15,183 nucleotides of DNA from an uncultured Agathobaculum sp. (lineage in GTDB: Bacteria; Bacillota; Clostridia; Oscillospirales; Butyricicoccaceae): assembly GCA_944380945.1 (NCBI GenBank), contig CALWJG010000020.1, positions 1 through 15,183 on the forward strand, given 5' to 3'. The notes below the pieces were generated by a model. It searched no databases. It was not told the origin of the DNA and was given only the letters and a program-made list of their open reading frames with translations. Shown one piece after another: positions 1-6,730 of this stretch; position 1 is the stretch's first letter; the number at the start of each line of letters is the position of its first letter. A program made the translations under genes and the position numbers.

Positions 1-26
1 GCGTTATCGCTTGTATTTTGCACCAT

Positions 27-56
27 GCCCCGTCTTTCCGCGAGGGAAGACGGGGC
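27..56. other. 13-bp hairpin with GCGA tetraloop, no U-tract
   Basis: Bases 27-39 pair with 44-56 (GCCCCGTCTT against AAGACGGGGC, then one G-T wobble and two C-G pairs), closing a GCGA loop of the stable GNRA type. Neither side carries a run of T that would make it a textbook intrinsic terminator. It may be an atypical terminator for a gene beyond the left edge or for the minus-strand operon ending at 229, or an mRNA 3'-end stabiliser. No coding region is supported in 1-228. Confidence 0.5.
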
Positions 57-96
57 TCTGGCCGCGATGTGAAATGCTGCATTTTGAGTACAGCCG

Positions 97-134
97 ATAT
101 TGCGTGAAATCGCGCGATCGCAATATTGTATAAT
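97..134. repeat. Nested palindromes beside a consensus -10-like hexamer
   Basis: ATATTGCG (97-104) is repeated in inverted orientation as CGCAATAT (119-126). Between the arms lies a second perfect palindrome, ATCGCGCGAT (109-118). A TATAAT hexamer follows at 129-134, but no acceptable -35 is found 16-18 bp upstream. A third perfect palindrome, ACGAAATTTCGT, lies at 165-176. The arrangement could be an operator beside a promoter, or part of a 3' untranslated region of the CotH operon. No gene on the plus strand would use such a promoter within the window, so the role is unknown. Confidence 0.35.
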
Positions 135-228
135 AATTCCACAAACCAGACCGGCGACGCACAAACGAAATTTCGTGGCAGTTTTTCTGCGTTTACCTTT
201 CAAATTGATTGCTAAATCGCATATCCTG

Positions 229-2379
229 TTATCTCGGCCGTCTGCGGTACAGCACGGCAAACAGTAGCGCGCCCAGCAGCACGACAAAGCAGATGCCATA
301 CCAGATCAGATTTTGCATGGAACTGCCCGCTGAACTGCTGCCGCCCCAGCTGCCGGGCATGCCGCCGAACGACATGTCCGGCTTGCCGCGGGAACCTGTG
401 CCGCCATCCGACGCTGCACTGGATGCGGCGTCGCTGTCTGACGGCTCTCCGCCACCCTGCGGCGCGGCAGTACCGCCATCCTCCGGATTGGACTGCCCGG
501 CAGTGCCGGACTGCTGTTCCACAGGAGCTGCCGCATCTTCATTTGATGCTTCCTGCTCCGCCGCTGTCTGCCCGGCTGCATCCGCTGCTTGCGGATTTTC
601 TGTATCTGCTGCCACGTCCTGCGCCGTATCACTTCCCGGCATACCGCCGCCGAAGCCGCCGCCCATGTTCATTGTGCCCATCACGCTGATGTCCAGACCG
701 GAGGCGTCGACGAGCGCATCCGAACCGCTCTGCTCCGCCGCGGTCGAGGGGATCGTGCCGTCCAGCTGGCCTGAGATGGATTCGCCGCGCAGCATGACCA
801 CCTGATACAGTGTATCGACCGCGGTCAGGTATTCTTCGTAGGTGTAGAATGCGGTCGGGTCGGTCTCCACCAGCTCGTCGATCTGCCCACGGACACGGTT
901 GTAGAACGATTCAAAACCGCCGCCGTTGATATACTCATCCACCAGCTGGCGCATGTAGTCGTGATACTGCGTCAGATAGGTCTCGTCAGCCAGCAGGGTG
1001 TCGAAAAACTCCGTGCCGGTAAAGGCATTGTCGATCGCGTCGTTTACCACGCTGTCTGCATCGTTGCTGCCCATACCGCCCATGCCGCCGAGCGCGAGGT
1101 TATAATCCCAGGGGATGATGTTGAGCTGGCTGTCGGATTCATAGAGATAGTAATTGTGCGCCATCATGCCGGTCAGGCTGTCGTCATTGACCGAGAACAC
1201 ATGCACCGCCATATAGCGCAGCAGGTTGTCGATGTCCATATACTGCTCCAGATCGGTTCCGGCGGCGATGTTTTCGAGCGCTTTGACTACGCGCCGGTGG
1301 TCCTTATCCCCGGTATCGGTCACCTCGCCGTCCCAGATCGCGGAATAGCTGTCCAGATCGTCGTCCGTATAATTGAGGTTTGCGCCGTTGCCGCCCATGG
1401 AAAAACCGCCGAAGCTGTCCGGCATCTCACCGGCATCGAAGGAGAACTCCCCGCTGTCCGGCATCTCACTGGCATCGAAGGAGAACTCCCCGCCGTTCGG
1501 CATATCGCTGGCATCCAAAGCTGCATCCGCCGGCGGTGCGGCGCTGTCGGCAGCGGATTCCGTACCGGTGCTATCGGATTCCGCCGCCGCACCGGCGCCG
1601 TCAGGCGGCATCATGCCGCCAAAATCCGGCATGGCAGACGTATCGCCGCCCTGCGGCATCTGTCCCTGCATGGCGGAGAAGTCCGGCATATCCTCCGGCA
1701 TGGAATCCGGCGGCTCCTGCCCGCCGCCTCCGATGTCGCCGAAATCCATGCTGTCCGGCTTGTAGAGCGCGCCGTTTTCCGCGCCGTAATTGCGCAGCAG
1801 AAAGCTGTCCTCCACCGCTTCCAGCGCGACGTAGACACCCCAGTAGCTGCCGTTGACCGAGATCGCCGCGTAATTGTAGAGCGAAGCATCCGCGCCGAGG
1901 TACTGGAACATGTCGTAGATCAGCGCTTCCTTCATGTTGGTGGCGTCCGCATAGCTGTTGTTCAGCACCAGCTTGTCGAGCCCGAAGCAGGTCTGGCCGT
2001 CTACATAGTGGTCAAATTCCAGCTTGAAGCTGTACCGGTCGGTGGTGGGATCGCTCGCGATGGCGGTCAGGCTGGTGTTGCCCTTGGGGCGGATGCCGAC
2101 CTGATAAAAGGTCTCGCCGCCGATCTCCACGTCGCAGGGGTAATATTCCTCCGCGGTCGCGTTGTCCAGCATATCCTGCCAGTCCTCTTCGTCCATGCGG
2201 ATGTTGATCTGCAGAACCTCGCTCGTGTCAAAGAGCGCGGTCTCATATTCCACGGCGAGCCCGCCGCTGCCGTCCGAGGAGAAAAGCTGTCCGGAAAACG
2301 CCACCGCGCAGAGACAGAGACAGACGGCAAGCGCCATCGCGGCGGCGACAAAACCGATTGTACGTTTGTGCGCAAGCAT
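229..2379 (-). CDS. CotH kinase-family protein, membrane-anchored at both ends
   Basis: 716 aa, last gene of the three-gene minus operon. The start is the ATG at 2379, behind a GGAGGAGAGG ribosome site and 13 nt after the preceding stop; the reading frame stays open further upstream but without a better start. Residues 8-28 form a signal-anchor helix after Lys/Arg residues. Residues 690-710 form a C-terminal membrane helix followed by RRRPR, so the bulk should lie outside the membrane. CotH-type motifs: FGLDKLVLNNSYADATNMKE (132-151), YWGVYVALE (179-187), LYKPD (205-209), SVNDDS (396-401), HNYYLY (408-413) and IPWDYNLALGG (422-432). N398/D399/D400 and D425 correspond in context to the acidic residues essential in spore-coat kinase CotH. 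A Met/Asp/Gly/Ser-rich insert (about 210-345) splits the domain, and an Ala/Ser/Gly/Asp-rich tail (545-688) precedes the last helix. CotH proteins are atypical Ser kinases; activity and substrate here are inferred. Confidence 0.88.
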   Translation of the reverse strand: MLAHKRTIGFVAAAMALAVCLCLCAVAFSGQLFSSDGSGGLAVEYETALFDTSEVLQINIRMDEEDWQDMLDNATAEEYYPCDVEIGGETFYQVGIRPKGNTSLTAIASDPTTDRYSFKLEFDHYVDGQTCFGLDKLVLNNSYADATNMKEALIYDMFQYLGADASLYNYAAISVNGSYWGVYVALEAVEDSFLLRNYGAENGALYKPDSMDFGDIGGGGQEPPDSMPEDMPDFSAMQGQMPQGGDTSAMPDFGGMMPPDGAGAAAESDSTGTESAADSAAPPADAALDASDMPNGGEFSFDASEMPDSGEFSFDAGEMPDSFGGFSMGGNGANLNYTDDDLDSYSAIWDGEVTDTGDKDHRRVVKALENIAAGTDLEQYMDIDNLLRYMAVHVFSVNDDSLTGMMAHNYYLYESDSQLNIIPWDYNLALGGMGGMGSNDADSVVNDAIDNAFTGTEFFDTLLADETYLTQYHDYMRQLVDEYINGGGFESFYNRVRGQIDELVETDPTAFYTYEEYLTAVDTLYQVVMLRGESISGQLDGTIPSTAAEQSGSDALVDASGLDISVMGTMNMGGGFGGGMPGSDTAQDVAADTENPQAADAAGQTAAEQEASNEDAAAPVEQQSGTAGQSNPEDGGTAAPQGGGEPSDSDAASSAASDGGTGSRGKPDMSFGGMPGSWGGSSSAGSSMQNLIWYGICFVVLLGALLFAVLYRRRPR
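1415..1531 (-). repeat. 39-bp tandem repeat inside the CotH-family gene
   Basis: Two adjacent 39-bp units (1415-1453 and 1454-1492) differ at a single base. A third, diverged unit follows (1493-1531). The unit is in frame and encodes a 13-residue block of the type GEFSFDASEMPDS within the low-complexity insert of the CotH-family protein. The near-identity of two copies suggests recent slippage duplication, so copy number may vary between strains. Confidence 0.9.
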
Positions 2380-2392
2380 AGCCTCTCCTCCG

Positions 2393-3064
2393 TTATGCCA
2401 TATATTCGCCGTTGTAGCTGACAAGGGTTGCGCTGTCCACGCCCGTGATCTCGGAGATCTGGTTGACGAAGGCGGTGGAAGCGTCCTTGGTGCGCAGCTC
2501 GGCGGTCAGCTCGATGCCGCCGGCGGTCACGGTCTTGGATTTGACGATATAATGCGCGGCGCACTGGCCGAGCAGATCGAGCGCGGCCTGCTCCGCCGCT
2601 TCGCTGACACAGCTGAGCACGAGGATATAGGGCTTGTTGTGGATCTTGCGGTTGGCAAACAGCAGCAGGATCACGCCGATGATCGCCGAGCCGATGACCG
2701 CGAGCGGGATCATGCCCGCGCCGATCACGATGCCGGCCGCAAGCGACCAGAACAGGAACACGATCTCGACCGGCTCCTTGATGGCGGCGCGGAAACGGAC
2801 GATGGACAGCGCGCCCACCATGCCGAGCGACAGCACCACGTTGGACGTGACCGCCATGATGACCAGCGTCGTCACCAGCGAAAGCCCGACCAGTGTGAGC
2901 GCAAACCCGCTCGAATACATCACGCCCGTCAGCGTCTTCTGATAGATCACAAAGATGAACAGGCCGATCAGCAGGGCGAATACCATGCCGAGCAGCGTAT
3001 CCAGTACGGAAAATTCCGAAACGCTCTCCAGAAAACTGGATTTGAAAATGTCGTTGAAGCTCAT
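2393..3064 (-). CDS. DUF4956 family membrane protein
   Basis: 223 aa; the middle gene of the operon, 23 nt after the VTC gene and 13 nt before the CotH-family gene. It starts at ATG with GGAGG seven bases upstream. Hydrophobic segments lie at about 24-41, 49-72, 76-89 and 99-137 (probably two helices in the last stretch). The family signature is clear: SLGMVGALSIVRFRAAIKEP (79-98) followed by IVFLFWSLAAGI (101-112). The last 85 residues form a soluble, cytoplasmic-looking alpha/beta domain (ILVLSCVSEAAEQAA, then ELTAELRTKDASTAF). No function is established for DUF4956. Its recurrent pairing with VTC-domain and CotH genes in Firmicutes is something I recall, and it suggests a shared complex. 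A role as membrane scaffold or translocation channel for polyphosphate is speculation. Confidence 0.9.
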   Translation of the reverse strand: MSFNDIFKSSFLESVSEFSVLDTLLGMVFALLIGLFIFVIYQKTLTGVMYSSGFALTLVGLSLVTTLVIMAVTSNVVLSLGMVGALSIVRFRAAIKEPVEIVFLFWSLAAGIVIGAGMIPLAVIGSAIIGVILLLFANRKIHNKPYILVLSCVSEAAEQAALDLLGQCAAHYIVKSKTVTAGGIELTAELRTKDASTAFVNQISEITGVDSATLVSYNGEYMA

Positions 3065-3087
3065 GTTGTTCCCTCCGAGAATAGTTT

Positions 3088-3780
3088 TCAGCCGAAGCGG
3101 CGGCTGGCGCCGTATTTGGAAAATGCCTGCTGACGCACGGTGCCGGTCTGCAGAAGCGATGCGATGACGTCCGGAAGGAATGCGTCGTATTTGACCTCGA
3201 GCAGCAGCTCCTCCGGCGCGTCCATCGCGCTGATGTCCTGCGCTCCGCCGTCCAGCAGCGGGCGGCGGAACAGACTGGTGCGGATGCAGCTGTCAAAGGT
3301 CACGCGCACGTTGCCGGCTGCGTACACATACGGCTCGCGCCGGTAGGAGACCAGCACGCGGGGCCGCAGCTGCTGATACCGCATTTTGCAGTACAGCTCG
3401 CGCACCAGACTGTTCGGGTGCGACGCCATCCACGGCGCGGGCCCGGCGAGCAGGCTGCGGCACTCCGCTTCGGTCAGCGGCGCGTCCAGCTTCATGCACA
3501 GGCTGTTGTGCTTGATCTTCTTTTCCAGTGAAATATGGGAAAGATCGTCGTTATAATACCGGATGCGGAACTTTTCCCGCTGCTGCATGCCGCAGCGCTT
3601 TTCACGCAGCGCCTTGTCCTTGTAGTTGTCAAAATAAATGCTGCGGATCAGGTAGCAGCCGTCCGGGCGCACATGCGCGTCCGGGCGCATGACTGGCCGG
3701 ATGCGCTGCCGTATCGCGTAATAGTCGGCGCGGCTGATCCGGTATTTCAGCTCGTGCCGGTAGGCTTGCTGTTGGCTCAT
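3088..3780 (-). CDS. VTC-domain polyphosphate polymerase-like protein
   Basis: 230 aa; first gene of the minus operon. The ATG at 3780 is preceded by AAAGGAG with good spacing; the frame extends upstream to 3876 without a ribosome site. It is a stand-alone VTC (vacuolar transporter chaperone catalytic) domain of the CYTH/TTM tunnel superfamily. Landmarks: RHELKY (8-13), LIRSIYFDN (44-52), REKFRIRYYN (68-77), SLEKKIK (84-90), PRVLVSYRREPY (140-151), VRVTFDSCIR (158-167), ELLLEVKYDAFLP (191-203) and SKYGASR (221-227). The alternating basic residues (R8, K12, R46, K70, R72, R74, K87, K88, R148) and glutamates (E10, E86, E195) match the expected phosphate- and metal-binding tunnel. In yeast VTC4 this domain makes polyphosphate from ATP. 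There is no membrane segment, so membrane coupling would come from the DUF4956 neighbour. Bacterial activity is inferred from the fold. Confidence 0.9.
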   Translation of the reverse strand: MSQQQAYRHELKYRISRADYYAIRQRIRPVMRPDAHVRPDGCYLIRSIYFDNYKDKALREKRCGMQQREKFRIRYYNDDLSHISLEKKIKHNSLCMKLDAPLTEAECRSLLAGPAPWMASHPNSLVRELYCKMRYQQLRPRVLVSYRREPYVYAAGNVRVTFDSCIRTSLFRRPLLDGGAQDISAMDAPEELLLEVKYDAFLPDVIASLLQTGTVRQQAFSKYGASRRFG

Positions 3781-3816
3781 AGGGTCTCCTTTCCGGCGGG
3801 GGCCGCCGTTTGCTTT

Positions 3817-3838
3817 GGATTTCACATGGATTTTACAA
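3817..3838. promoter_or_regulatory. Candidate OmpR-type direct-repeat operator
   Basis: GGATTTCACAT (3817-3827) is followed directly by GGATTTTACAA (3828-3838), an 11-bp-spaced direct repeat. That is the spacing expected for two OmpR/PhoB-family monomers on one DNA face. A GAAATCC in the opposite orientation lies about 30 bp away, near 3860. The site is 37-58 bp upstream of the VTC start and over 80 bp upstream of the response-regulator promoter, so it could act on either side. No clear -35/-10 pair for the VTC operon is visible, which would fit an activator-dependent promoter. Binding is inferred. Confidence 0.35.
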
Positions 3839-3919
3839 TCAAAAACCAAAATGAAGTTGAAATCCCCTGTGAACATATGATGAACAATCGGCGTTTTTCC
3901 TGTTTTGCACGCATTTTTC

Positions 3920-3928
3920 TGCTATACT
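3920..3928 (+). promoter_or_regulatory. Extended -10 promoter of the first two-component pair
   Basis: TGCTATACT is an extended -10 element (TGn plus TATACT). No good -35 is found at 16-18 bp; TTGCAC at 3905-3910 is too close. It lies about 78 bp upstream of the response-regulator ATG and leaves a leader of about 70 nt. Confidence 0.5.
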
Positions 3929-4005
3929 GGATAAAACAGACATGGTTTTTCAGGTGTATTTCAACCTGTGCCGCTATCATAGCTGTATGGATGGGAGGGC
4001 TGCAT

Positions 4006-4683
4006 ATGCGTATTTTGCTTGCGGAGGATGAAAAGACGATCGCCAAAGCGCTGCAGGTCATGCTGGAGAAAAACAAATATGCCGTCGATCTGGTGCACAA
4101 CGGTCTGGACGCGCGCGACTATATCCTGTCCGGCGCGTATGATGCGATCGTGCTGGATATTATGATGCCGGGTATGGACGGGATGGCGGTGCTGACCGAC
4201 ATCCGCGCGCGCGGGATCACAACGCCGGTGCTGTTCCTGACCGCGAAAAGCGAGATCGAGGACCGCGTCGCCGGGCTGGACGCGGGCGCGGACGACTATT
4301 TGCCCAAGCCCTTTGCCGCGAGCGAGTTTCTGGCGCGCGTGCGCGCGCTCGTGCGCCGCAGCGACGCCTATGCGCCGGCCGTCCTCTCATTGGGCAATGC
4401 GGCGCTGGACTGCGGCCAGTACACGCTCCGCACGGGGAACGGCAGCGTCCGGCTGAACAACAAAGAGTTCCAGCTCATGGAGCTGTTCCTGCGGCATCCG
4501 CATCAGGTGTTCTCCACCGAACACCTGATGGACCGTGTGTGGGGCGTGGACGCGGAATCCGAGATCGACGTGGTTTGGACCTATATCGGCTTTCTGCGCA
4601 AAAAGCTGCGGCAGCTGGATGCGGATATTGAGATACGCACGATCCGCGGTGCGGGCTATGCGTTGGAGGAGATCACATGCTGA
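4006..4683 (+). CDS. OmpR/PhoB-family response regulator (pair 1)
   Basis: 225 aa. The start is the ATG at 4006 (GGGAGG seven bases upstream), because the receiver domain begins MRILLAEDE there; the longer open frame upstream is untranslated leader. Receiver domain, about 1-115: acidic pocket E7/D8, phospho-acceptor D51 in VLDIMMPGMDG, T79 and K101 (YLPKPF). Winged-helix DNA-binding domain, about 127-222: NNKEFQLMELFLRHP, then VWGVDAESEIDVVWTYIGFLRKKL and IRTIRGAGYAL. Its stop overlaps the kinase start by 7 nt, so the pair is translationally coupled. It is close in sequence to the second regulator at 6056. Its position opposite the VTC-DUF4956-CotH operon makes that operon a likely target; this is inference. 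Confidence 0.95.
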   Translation: MRILLAEDEKTIAKALQVMLEKNKYAVDLVHNGLDARDYILSGAYDAIVLDIMMPGMDGMAVLTDIRARGITTPVLFLTAKSEIEDRVAGLDAGADDYLPKPFAASEFLARVRALVRRSDAYAPAVLSLGNAALDCGQYTLRTGNGSVRLNNKEFQLMELFLRHPHQVFSTEHLMDRVWGVDAESEIDVVWTYIGFLRKKLRQLDADIEIRTIRGAGYALEEITC

Positions 4684-5912
4684 AAAAGATGCGGCGGCGC
4701 TTCATCGGCGCGGCCATGGCGGCGTTTTCCGCCGTGATCGTGATCCTGCTGTGCGCGGTCAACCTGTGGAACTGGCACAGCGTGGTCGGCCAGCTGGACC
4801 AGACGATCGACATGCTGCAGTCCCCGGCACCGGGCGGCGCGCTGCGCCCCTTTTCCCCCGACAAGCCGCCTGCCGACCCGCTCGACCAGTTTTCGCCCGA
4901 GGTGCAGTATATGATCCGCTTTTTCGCGGTCGAGTGCGATGCGGACGGACAGGTGCAGGCCGTTGATCAGGACTTTATCGCCTCGGTCACGCAGCAGACC
5001 GCGGAGGAATATACCGCCGCCGTTTTGGAAAAGGGAAAAACACGCGGCTTTTATCAGGGCTACCGCTATGCGGTCAACCGGCAGACGGATGGGATCACCC
5101 TCCTCTTCCTCAACGCCGAGCGCGAGGTGCACAGCCTTGTCACGCTGCTGCTGACCACCGGTCTGATCGCCGCTGCCTGCCTGCTGGCCGTCCTTGTGCT
5201 GGTGACGGCGTTTTCCCGCCGCGCGATCGCGCCCTATCTGCGCAACTTGGAGACGCAGAAGCAGTTCATCACCAACGCAGGACACGAGCTGAAAACGCCG
5301 CTCACCGCCATCATCACGAGCGCAGACGTGCTCTCTATGGAGCAGGCGGATAACGAATGGGTGCAGGGCATCCGGCAGCAGGCCGGGCGGATGGGCAAGC
5401 TGATCACCCAGCTGGTGGCGCTGTCCCGGCTGGATGAGGAAAACCCGTTCCCGGACAAGGCGGTGTTTTCGCTCAGCGACGCGGTCTGGGAGACCGCCGA
5501 GCCGTTTGCCTCCATGGCAGCGGCCCGCGGCCTGACCTATACGCAGGAGATCGCGGACGCGGTGCAGATCTATGGCGACCGGACGGCGGTGCAGCAGATG
5601 GTATCCATCCTGCTGGACAACGCCGTGCGGTATGCGGATGAGCATGGACAGATCGCGCTTTCCCTGTGCCGCAGGGGCCGGAAGGCCGAGCTGACCGTGT
5701 CCAACACCTGCCGGCAGGCGGAGGAGATCGACACCGCCCGCCTGTTTGACCGCTTCTACCGGGCGGATGAATCTCACTCCGGCCGTGTCGCGGGCACGGG
5801 CATCGGGCTGTCGATCGCCCGTGCGACCGCAGAGGCGCACAGCGGCGCGATTTCCGCCCGAAGGGACGGGGAAAACATGGTCTTTCGGGTCGAGCTGCCG
5901 GCGGCGGACTGA
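4677..5912 (+). CDS. Sensor histidine kinase (pair 1)
   Basis: 411 aa. The ATG at 4677 overlaps the response-regulator stop. Two membrane helices (about 10-31 and 155-179) bracket an extracytoplasmic sensor of about 120 residues containing RFFAVECDADGQ, the FIAS element and GYRYAV. The cytoplasmic side has a HisKA dimerisation domain with H203 in FITNAGHELKTPLTA, then an ATPase domain with N315 in LLDNAVRYA, LFDRFYRADES and GTGIGLSIA. The usual first glycine box (DxGxG) is replaced by SNTC, as in a group of clostridial kinases, and the second kinase in the window shares this. There is no recognisable HAMP domain; the second helix runs almost directly into the H box. The ligand is unknown. The sensor resembles that of the second kinase, which suggests duplication. 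Confidence 0.95.
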   Translation: MLKKMRRRFIGAAMAAFSAVIVILLCAVNLWNWHSVVGQLDQTIDMLQSPAPGGALRPFSPDKPPADPLDQFSPEVQYMIRFFAVECDADGQVQAVDQDFIASVTQQTAEEYTAAVLEKGKTRGFYQGYRYAVNRQTDGITLLFLNAEREVHSLVTLLLTTGLIAAACLLAVLVLVTAFSRRAIAPYLRNLETQKQFITNAGHELKTPLTAIITSADVLSMEQADNEWVQGIRQQAGRMGKLITQLVALSRLDEENPFPDKAVFSLSDAVWETAEPFASMAAARGLTYTQEIADAVQIYGDRTAVQQMVSILLDNAVRYADEHGQIALSLCRRGRKAELTVSNTCRQAEEIDTARLFDRFYRADESHSGRVAGTGIGLSIARATAEAHSGAISARRDGENMVFRVELPAAD

Positions 5913-5949
5913 GACGCTGCCCGCGCTGTCCGCACAGAAATCACGGTTT

Positions 5950-5968
5950 CTACACAAAACCTACGTCA
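5950..5968 (+). promoter_or_regulatory. Possible operator upstream of the second regulator
   Basis: CTACACAA (5950-5957) and CTACGTCA (5961-5968) are direct repeats spaced 11 bp, in the 143-nt gap between the first kinase and the second regulator. A weak -10-like TACCAT follows at 5977-5982. This would fit autoregulation by an OmpR-family protein, but the repeats are short and could be chance. Confidence 0.2.
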
Positions 5969-6055
5969 AGATCCGCTACCATCGAATCAGTGCGTATGCG
6001 ATGTCCGCTTGCGGCGGGCATCCGCGCGGAAGCTACGACACAGGGAGGAGAAACC

Positions 6056-6730
6056 ATGAAGCTCTTGGTTGCGGAAGACGACCCCAGACTGCTCAAAACA
6101 CTGCTCCACATATTTCAGAAAAACCGTTTCAGTGCGGACGGCGTGCCCAACGGAGAGGAAGCGCTGTCGCACGGGCGGACCGGAGAATACGACGGGATCG
6201 TGCTGGATATCATGATGCCGGGCATGGACGGGCTGCGCGTGCTGCAATGCCTGCGCCGTGAGGGCATCGAAACACCGGCGCTGTTCCTGACCGCGCGGGC
6301 AGAGGTTTCCCAGCGGGTGGAGGGGCTGGACTGCGGCGCGGACGATTATCTGCCCAAGCCGTTCCACACCACCGAGCTGCTGGCCCGGGTGCGGGCCATG
6401 CTGCGGCGAAAGGCTGCCTATCTGCCCGACCTGCTCACGCTCGGACCGGTGACGCTCAACCGCTCCACCTATCAGCTGATCTATCAGGATAAGGAGCGGG
6501 CGCTGAGCGGGCGGGAATTCCAGATCCTCGAGATGCTCATGCTGGCGCCCGGCACGATCTTTCCCACCGAGCGGATCATCACCCATCTCTGGGGCTGGGA
6601 CGCGGATGTGGATACCAGCGTGATCTGGGTGCACATCTCCAATATCCGAAAGAAGATCGCGGCACTGCACGCGCCCATGGAGATCCGCTTTATCCGCAAC
6701 GGCGGATACACATTAGAGGTGCAGGCATGA
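6056..6730 (+). CDS. OmpR/PhoB-family response regulator (pair 2)
   Basis: 224 aa. The ATG at 6056 is chosen because the receiver begins MKLLVAEDD there, with AGGGAGGAG just upstream; the frame is open further upstream without a site. Receiver: E7/D8/D9, phospho-acceptor D51 in VLDIMMPGMDG, T79, K101 in YLPKPF. Winged-helix domain, about 127-222: SGREFQILEMLMLAPG, LWGWDADVDTSVIWVHI and IRFIRNGGYTL. It aligns without gaps to the first regulator through the receiver, with roughly half the residues identical by eye and all key residues at the same numbers, so the two are paralogues. Its stop overlaps the next gene's start (ATGA). It may be expressed from its own weak promoter or by read-through from pair 1. 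Confidence 0.95.
   Translation: MKLLVAEDDPRLLKTLLHIFQKNRFSADGVPNGEEALSHGRTGEYDGIVLDIMMPGMDGLRVLQCLRREGIETPALFLTARAEVSQRVEGLDCGADDYLPKPFHTTELLARVRAMLRRKAAYLPDLLTLGPVTLNRSTYQLIYQDKERALSGREFQILEMLMLAPGTIFPTERIITHLWGWDADVDTSVIWVHISNIRKKIAALHAPMEIRFIRNGGYTLEVQA

Noticed and set aside
961..2421. 486-aa open frame on the plus strand opposite the CotH-family gene
   Set aside because: It is a high-GC antisense shadow, rich in His, Arg, Val and Ala, with no motifs and no ribosome site; the opposite frame has clear CotH motifs.
3535..4005. N-terminal extension of the first response regulator
   Set aside because: The frame happens to be open upstream of 4006, but it overlaps the divergent VTC gene, and the receiver domain and ribosome site mark 4006 as the start.
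4656..5957. 433-aa open frame on the minus strand opposite the first kinase
   Set aside because: Shadow frame; the plus strand has a complete kinase with H, N and G boxes and a coupled start.
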